Assembly: GCA_012032855.1 (NCBI GenBank)
Contig: JAAUQA010000091.1
Coordinates: 1 to 9,379, forward strand
Direction: 5' to 3'
DNA from: Candidatus Competibacteraceae bacterium
GTDB lineage: Bacteria > Pseudomonadota > Gammaproteobacteria > Competibacterales > Competibacteraceae
DNA length: 9,379 bases
The position numbers were made by a program, and so were the translations under genes. The notes below the pieces were generated by a model. That model saw only the letters and a list, made by a program, of their open reading frames with translations, was not told where the DNA came from and ran no database searches. Shown piece after piece: positions 7,768 to 9,379 of this stretch. Position 1 is the stretch's first letter, and each line of letters starts with the position of its first letter.

Positions 7768-7875
7768 TGCTGCAAATTCGAAAATGTCGTGGCAAGATAA
7801 CGTTTCAGTGTAATCGGGAGGAGAAATCACCACAATCATTTATTATCCATCGGTCGGTGCTTGAATCGTTGTTGA

Positions 7876-7889
7876 GAAGTTATCACTTC
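7876..7889. repeat. Short inverted repeat GAAGT-N4-ACTTC
   Basis: Perfect 5-bp arms around TATC. It could be an operator half-site pair or a weak hairpin. Arms this short are expected about once or twice by chance in a region of this size. Confidence 0.3.
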
Positions 7890-8015
7890 CGGCCCTTTCG
7901 AAACAGATCGGTGCTGATGCAATGCCTTTGACAAAGATACACAATACATGCCTAAGTTCCGGTTCCTGCAACGATAAATCGTAAAAGAAACCTTACCCAC
8001 AATATGCAAAGACAT

Positions 8016-8029
8016 TGAGTATTTACTCA
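8016..8029. repeat. Short inverted repeat TGAGTA-N2-TACTCA
   Basis: Perfect 6-bp arms with a TT centre, about 90 bp upstream of the DUF2760 start. It is compact and symmetric like a dimeric-regulator site, and shares AGT-N4-ACT with the repeat at 7876-7889. No known operator is matched. Confidence 0.4.
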
Positions 8030-8066
8030 GCACAGTAGAGCTTATCATATAAGACTGGCTGAATAT

Positions 8067-8080
8067 CTACCTCATGGTAG
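8067..8080. repeat. Short inverted repeat CTACC-TCAT-GGTAG
   Basis: Perfect 5-bp arms with a 4-nt loop, 40 bp upstream of the DUF2760 start. It lies in the likely leader region, so it could form a small hairpin in the mRNA or be a protein site. It may be chance. Confidence 0.3.
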
Positions 8081-8108
8081 CATACGCCACTGCAAAAATT
8101 TACGATTT

Positions 8109-8113
8109 AGGAG
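8109..8113 (+). promoter_or_regulatory. Ribosome binding site for the DUF2760 gene
   Basis: AGGAG lies 7 nt upstream of ATG 8121. It supports this start over the in-frame alternative at 8115 and over the ATG at 8218, which begins inside the conserved product after the frameshift. Confidence 0.65.
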
Positions 8114-8120
8114 CGTGCTC

Positions 8121-8673
8121 ATGAGCGAGCCCAACCTCTCTTTTCTCAATCGCCTAGTCTTAGCCCTCAAACACCTTCTGGCAAATTCGTGGTCAAACGC
8201 CGGAGTTTGCCGCTCAAATGGACCCGGGCCGCAGCGCAGCACGCCCGGAACCGGTCGCAACGCCGGCACCCTCCAAACCTGTGCTGCAGGAAACCCTACC
8301 TGACTCGGCATTGCAACTGCTGGGACTGCTCCAGCAGGAAGGACGATTCGTGGATTTTCTGCAAGAGGACGTCAGCCAGTTTTCCGATGCTGAAATCGGC
8401 GGCGCCGCTCGCGTGGTTCACGCAGGATGCCGCAAAACCGTGCACGAGCATTTCCAATTCGAGCCGATACGCGAGGAGACCGAAGGTGCCCGACTAACCT
8501 TGGCAGAAGGCTTTGATGCAGCTAGCGTGCGGTTGACCGGCAACGTGGTCGGCTCTCCCCCCTTTACCGGCACCTTAAAGCACCACGGTTGGCGGGTAGC
8601 AGAAATCAATCTGCCCAAGTTGGCGCAAGGCCATGATGTGCGCATCGTAGCACCAGCGGAGGTCGAACTGTGA
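8121..8673 (+). CDS. DUF2760 domain protein, interrupted by one frameshift
   Basis: Protein of unknown function. The start ATG 8121 has AGGAG at good spacing. The frame shifts near 8190: one surplus base in AATTCGTGGTC separates the N-terminal helix (FLNRLVLALKHLLANS) from GQTPEFAAQMDPG in the next frame. Removing it gives 183 residues. After a Pro/Ala-rich linker (about 33-60), the conserved block (63-183) runs from ALQLLGLLQQEGRFVDFLQED through SDAEIG and GFDAASVRLTGNV to RIVAPAEVEL. I recognise this pattern as DUF2760 (PF10816). No catalytic motif, signal peptide or transmembrane segment stands out. The stop overlaps the Hsp70-like gene as GTGA. From memory, these two families commonly sit together, which suggests a joint function with that ATPase. 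Confidence 0.82.
8658..8663 (+). promoter_or_regulatory. Ribosome binding site for the Hsp70-like gene
   Basis: GGAGGT inside the end of the DUF2760 gene, 6 nt before the GTG at 8670. It supports the GTG start and the GTGA overlap. Confidence 0.65.
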
Positions 8674-9379
8674 GCGAATCCCGTTACTCGGTAGGCATCG
8701 ATTTGGGAACCACTCATTGCGTCCTCTCTCATGTCGATCTCAACCAAAGTGAGCGGGAAGAGGTCGTTCAAGAGGTGGTCAGGATACCTCAACTGACCGG
8801 CCCGGGTGCTGTGGAAGAGCGGCTGGCATTACCGTCGTTCGTGTATTTGCCGCATCCCGATGAGCTCGCTCCGGATGATCTGACCCTGCCTTGGGGAACG
8901 CAGTCCGGGTTACTGATCGGCGAACTCGCTCGTCAATTAGGCAGTCGGACACCGATTCGTTTAGTCTCCAGCGCCAAGAGCTGGCTTTGCCATCCGGCCG
9001 TGGATCGCCGTGCGCCTATCTTGCCGGTCGGTGCGCCGGAGGAGGTGAATTCCCTATCACCTTTGCAGGCGTCCATCCATTATCTGGAGCATCTGAAAGC
9101 AGCCTGGGATCATCAGCATCCGGATCACCCGTTAACGCAACAACCGGTTACCCTGACCGTTCCCGCTTCCTTCGACCCGGCGGCGCGAGAGCTCACGGCT
9201 GAGGCTGCGGCGGCGGTCGGTTTCCAACACTTAACCTTGTTGGAGGAACCGCAAGCCGCATTGTATAGCTGGATTCAGGCCAGCGGCGGCAACTGGCGCA
9301 AAACAAGTCAAGCTAGGGGGACGTCATTCTAGTGATTGATCTGGGCGGCGGCACCACCGATCTTTTCACTAATTGCGGT
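8670..9379 (+). CDS. Hsp70-family (DnaK-like) ATPase, N-terminal part, frameshifted near the window end
   Basis: Divergent member of the Hsp70/actin ATPase fold; only the first part of the nucleotide-binding domain is in the window. GTG 8670 is preceded by GGAGGT. The phosphate-1 loop is VGIDLGTTHCVLS (8-20). SSAKSWL (100-106) matches the region of the DnaK catalytic Lys70. LTVPASFDPAARELTAEAA (162-180) and LLEEPQAALYSW (190-201) match the DnaK 'VPAYF...' and 'NEPTAAALAYG' blocks. The uninterrupted frame ends at a TAG (9330-9332), but the phosphate-2 motif VIDLGGGTTD continues in another frame. Dropping one A from AAAA (9300-9303), one G from GGGGG (9316-9320) and one T from TTTT (9363-9366) restores WRKQVKLGDVILVIDLGGG and then TTDLSLIA. 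It is not DnaK itself: the sequence is divergent and its neighbour is a DUF2760 gene, not grpE or dnaJ. Confidence 0.86.

Larger units (their letters stand above)
7757..8120. other. Divergent intergenic region, about 360 bp, lower GC
   Basis: This stretch separates the minus-strand pilH-like gene from the plus-strand DUF2760 gene and must hold both promoters. It is visibly richer in A+T than the flanking genes. Open frames crossing it (for example minus strand 7836-8048) encode no recognisable protein. I see three short inverted repeats (7876-7889, 8016-8029, 8067-8080). AT-rich blocks that could serve as -10 elements are minus-strand GATAAT at 7842-7847 and plus-strand TATCATATAAG at 8043-8053. 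None has a convincing -35 at 16-18 bp spacing, so I do not call a promoter. No tRNA, riboswitch or terminator is recognisable. Confidence 0.6.

Noticed and set aside
7757..7795. N-terminal extension of the pilH-like regulator to 7795
   Set aside because: The extra residues (MPRHFRICSRRG) are not family-like and the region contains the AGGAGG ribosome binding site.
7854..7915. Direct repeat TCGGTGCT at 7854-7861 and 7908-7915
   Set aside because: Eight bases only, two copies, no other repeat structure around them; compatible with chance.
7836..8048. 70-residue open frame on the minus strand in the intergenic region
   Set aside because: The composition is unlike the neighbouring proteins, no motif or family pattern is visible, there is no convincing ribosome binding site, and it covers the likely promoter region.

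Overview
The window reads as a piece of a gammaproteobacterial chromosome of moderate GC content (low-to-mid 50s % by eye). The main evidence is the gene order at the left end: a YgfB (UPF0149) tail, pepP, ubiH and a second UbiH/COQ6-family hydroxylase (ubiI position). This is the classic ygfB-pepP-ubiH-ubiI ubiquinone operon of Gammaproteobacteria. A PilH-like twitching-motility regulator fits the same group. I cannot name a genus.

Layout. (1) 1-3963, plus strand: end of ygfB, pepP, ubiH and ubiI, tightly packed (6 bp between pepP and ubiH, ATGA overlap between ubiH and ubiI). (2) 3995-5910, plus strand: a small Rieske [2Fe-2S] protein, an ABC ATPase and an ABC-2 type permease, joined by 8-bp and 4-bp overlaps. 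They probably continue the same transcript. (3) 5945/5964-7332, plus strand: a DnaJ-related protein and a membrane-anchored alpha/beta hydrolase, 1 bp apart. (4) 7382-7756, minus strand: a PilH-like single-domain response regulator, convergent with the hydrolase. (5) 7757-8120: a lower-GC intergenic stretch of about 360 bp between two divergent genes, with three short inverted repeats. (6) 8121 to the end, plus strand: a DUF2760 protein overlapping (GTGA) a divergent Hsp70-family ATPase that runs off the window.

The dominant oddity is the number of broken reading frames. pepP (two places), the Rieske gene, the ABC ATPase, the permease, the DUF2760 gene and the Hsp70 gene (probably three places) each need single-base corrections. 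After correction, the five complete genes have intact catalytic or family motifs, whole-codon lengths and ordinary family sizes. For PepP the corrected numbering puts the first four metal or active-site residues at exactly the E. coli positions (His243, Asp260, Asp271, His354). I therefore read them as sequencing or assembly indels in a draft contig, not as real pseudogenes, and I give each gene as one span.

I found no mobile element, CRISPR array, tRNA, rRNA or clear terminator. The least understood parts are the Rieske/ABC module attached to the ubiquinone operon, and the DUF2760-Hsp70 pair, a probable chaperone-like system of unknown client.
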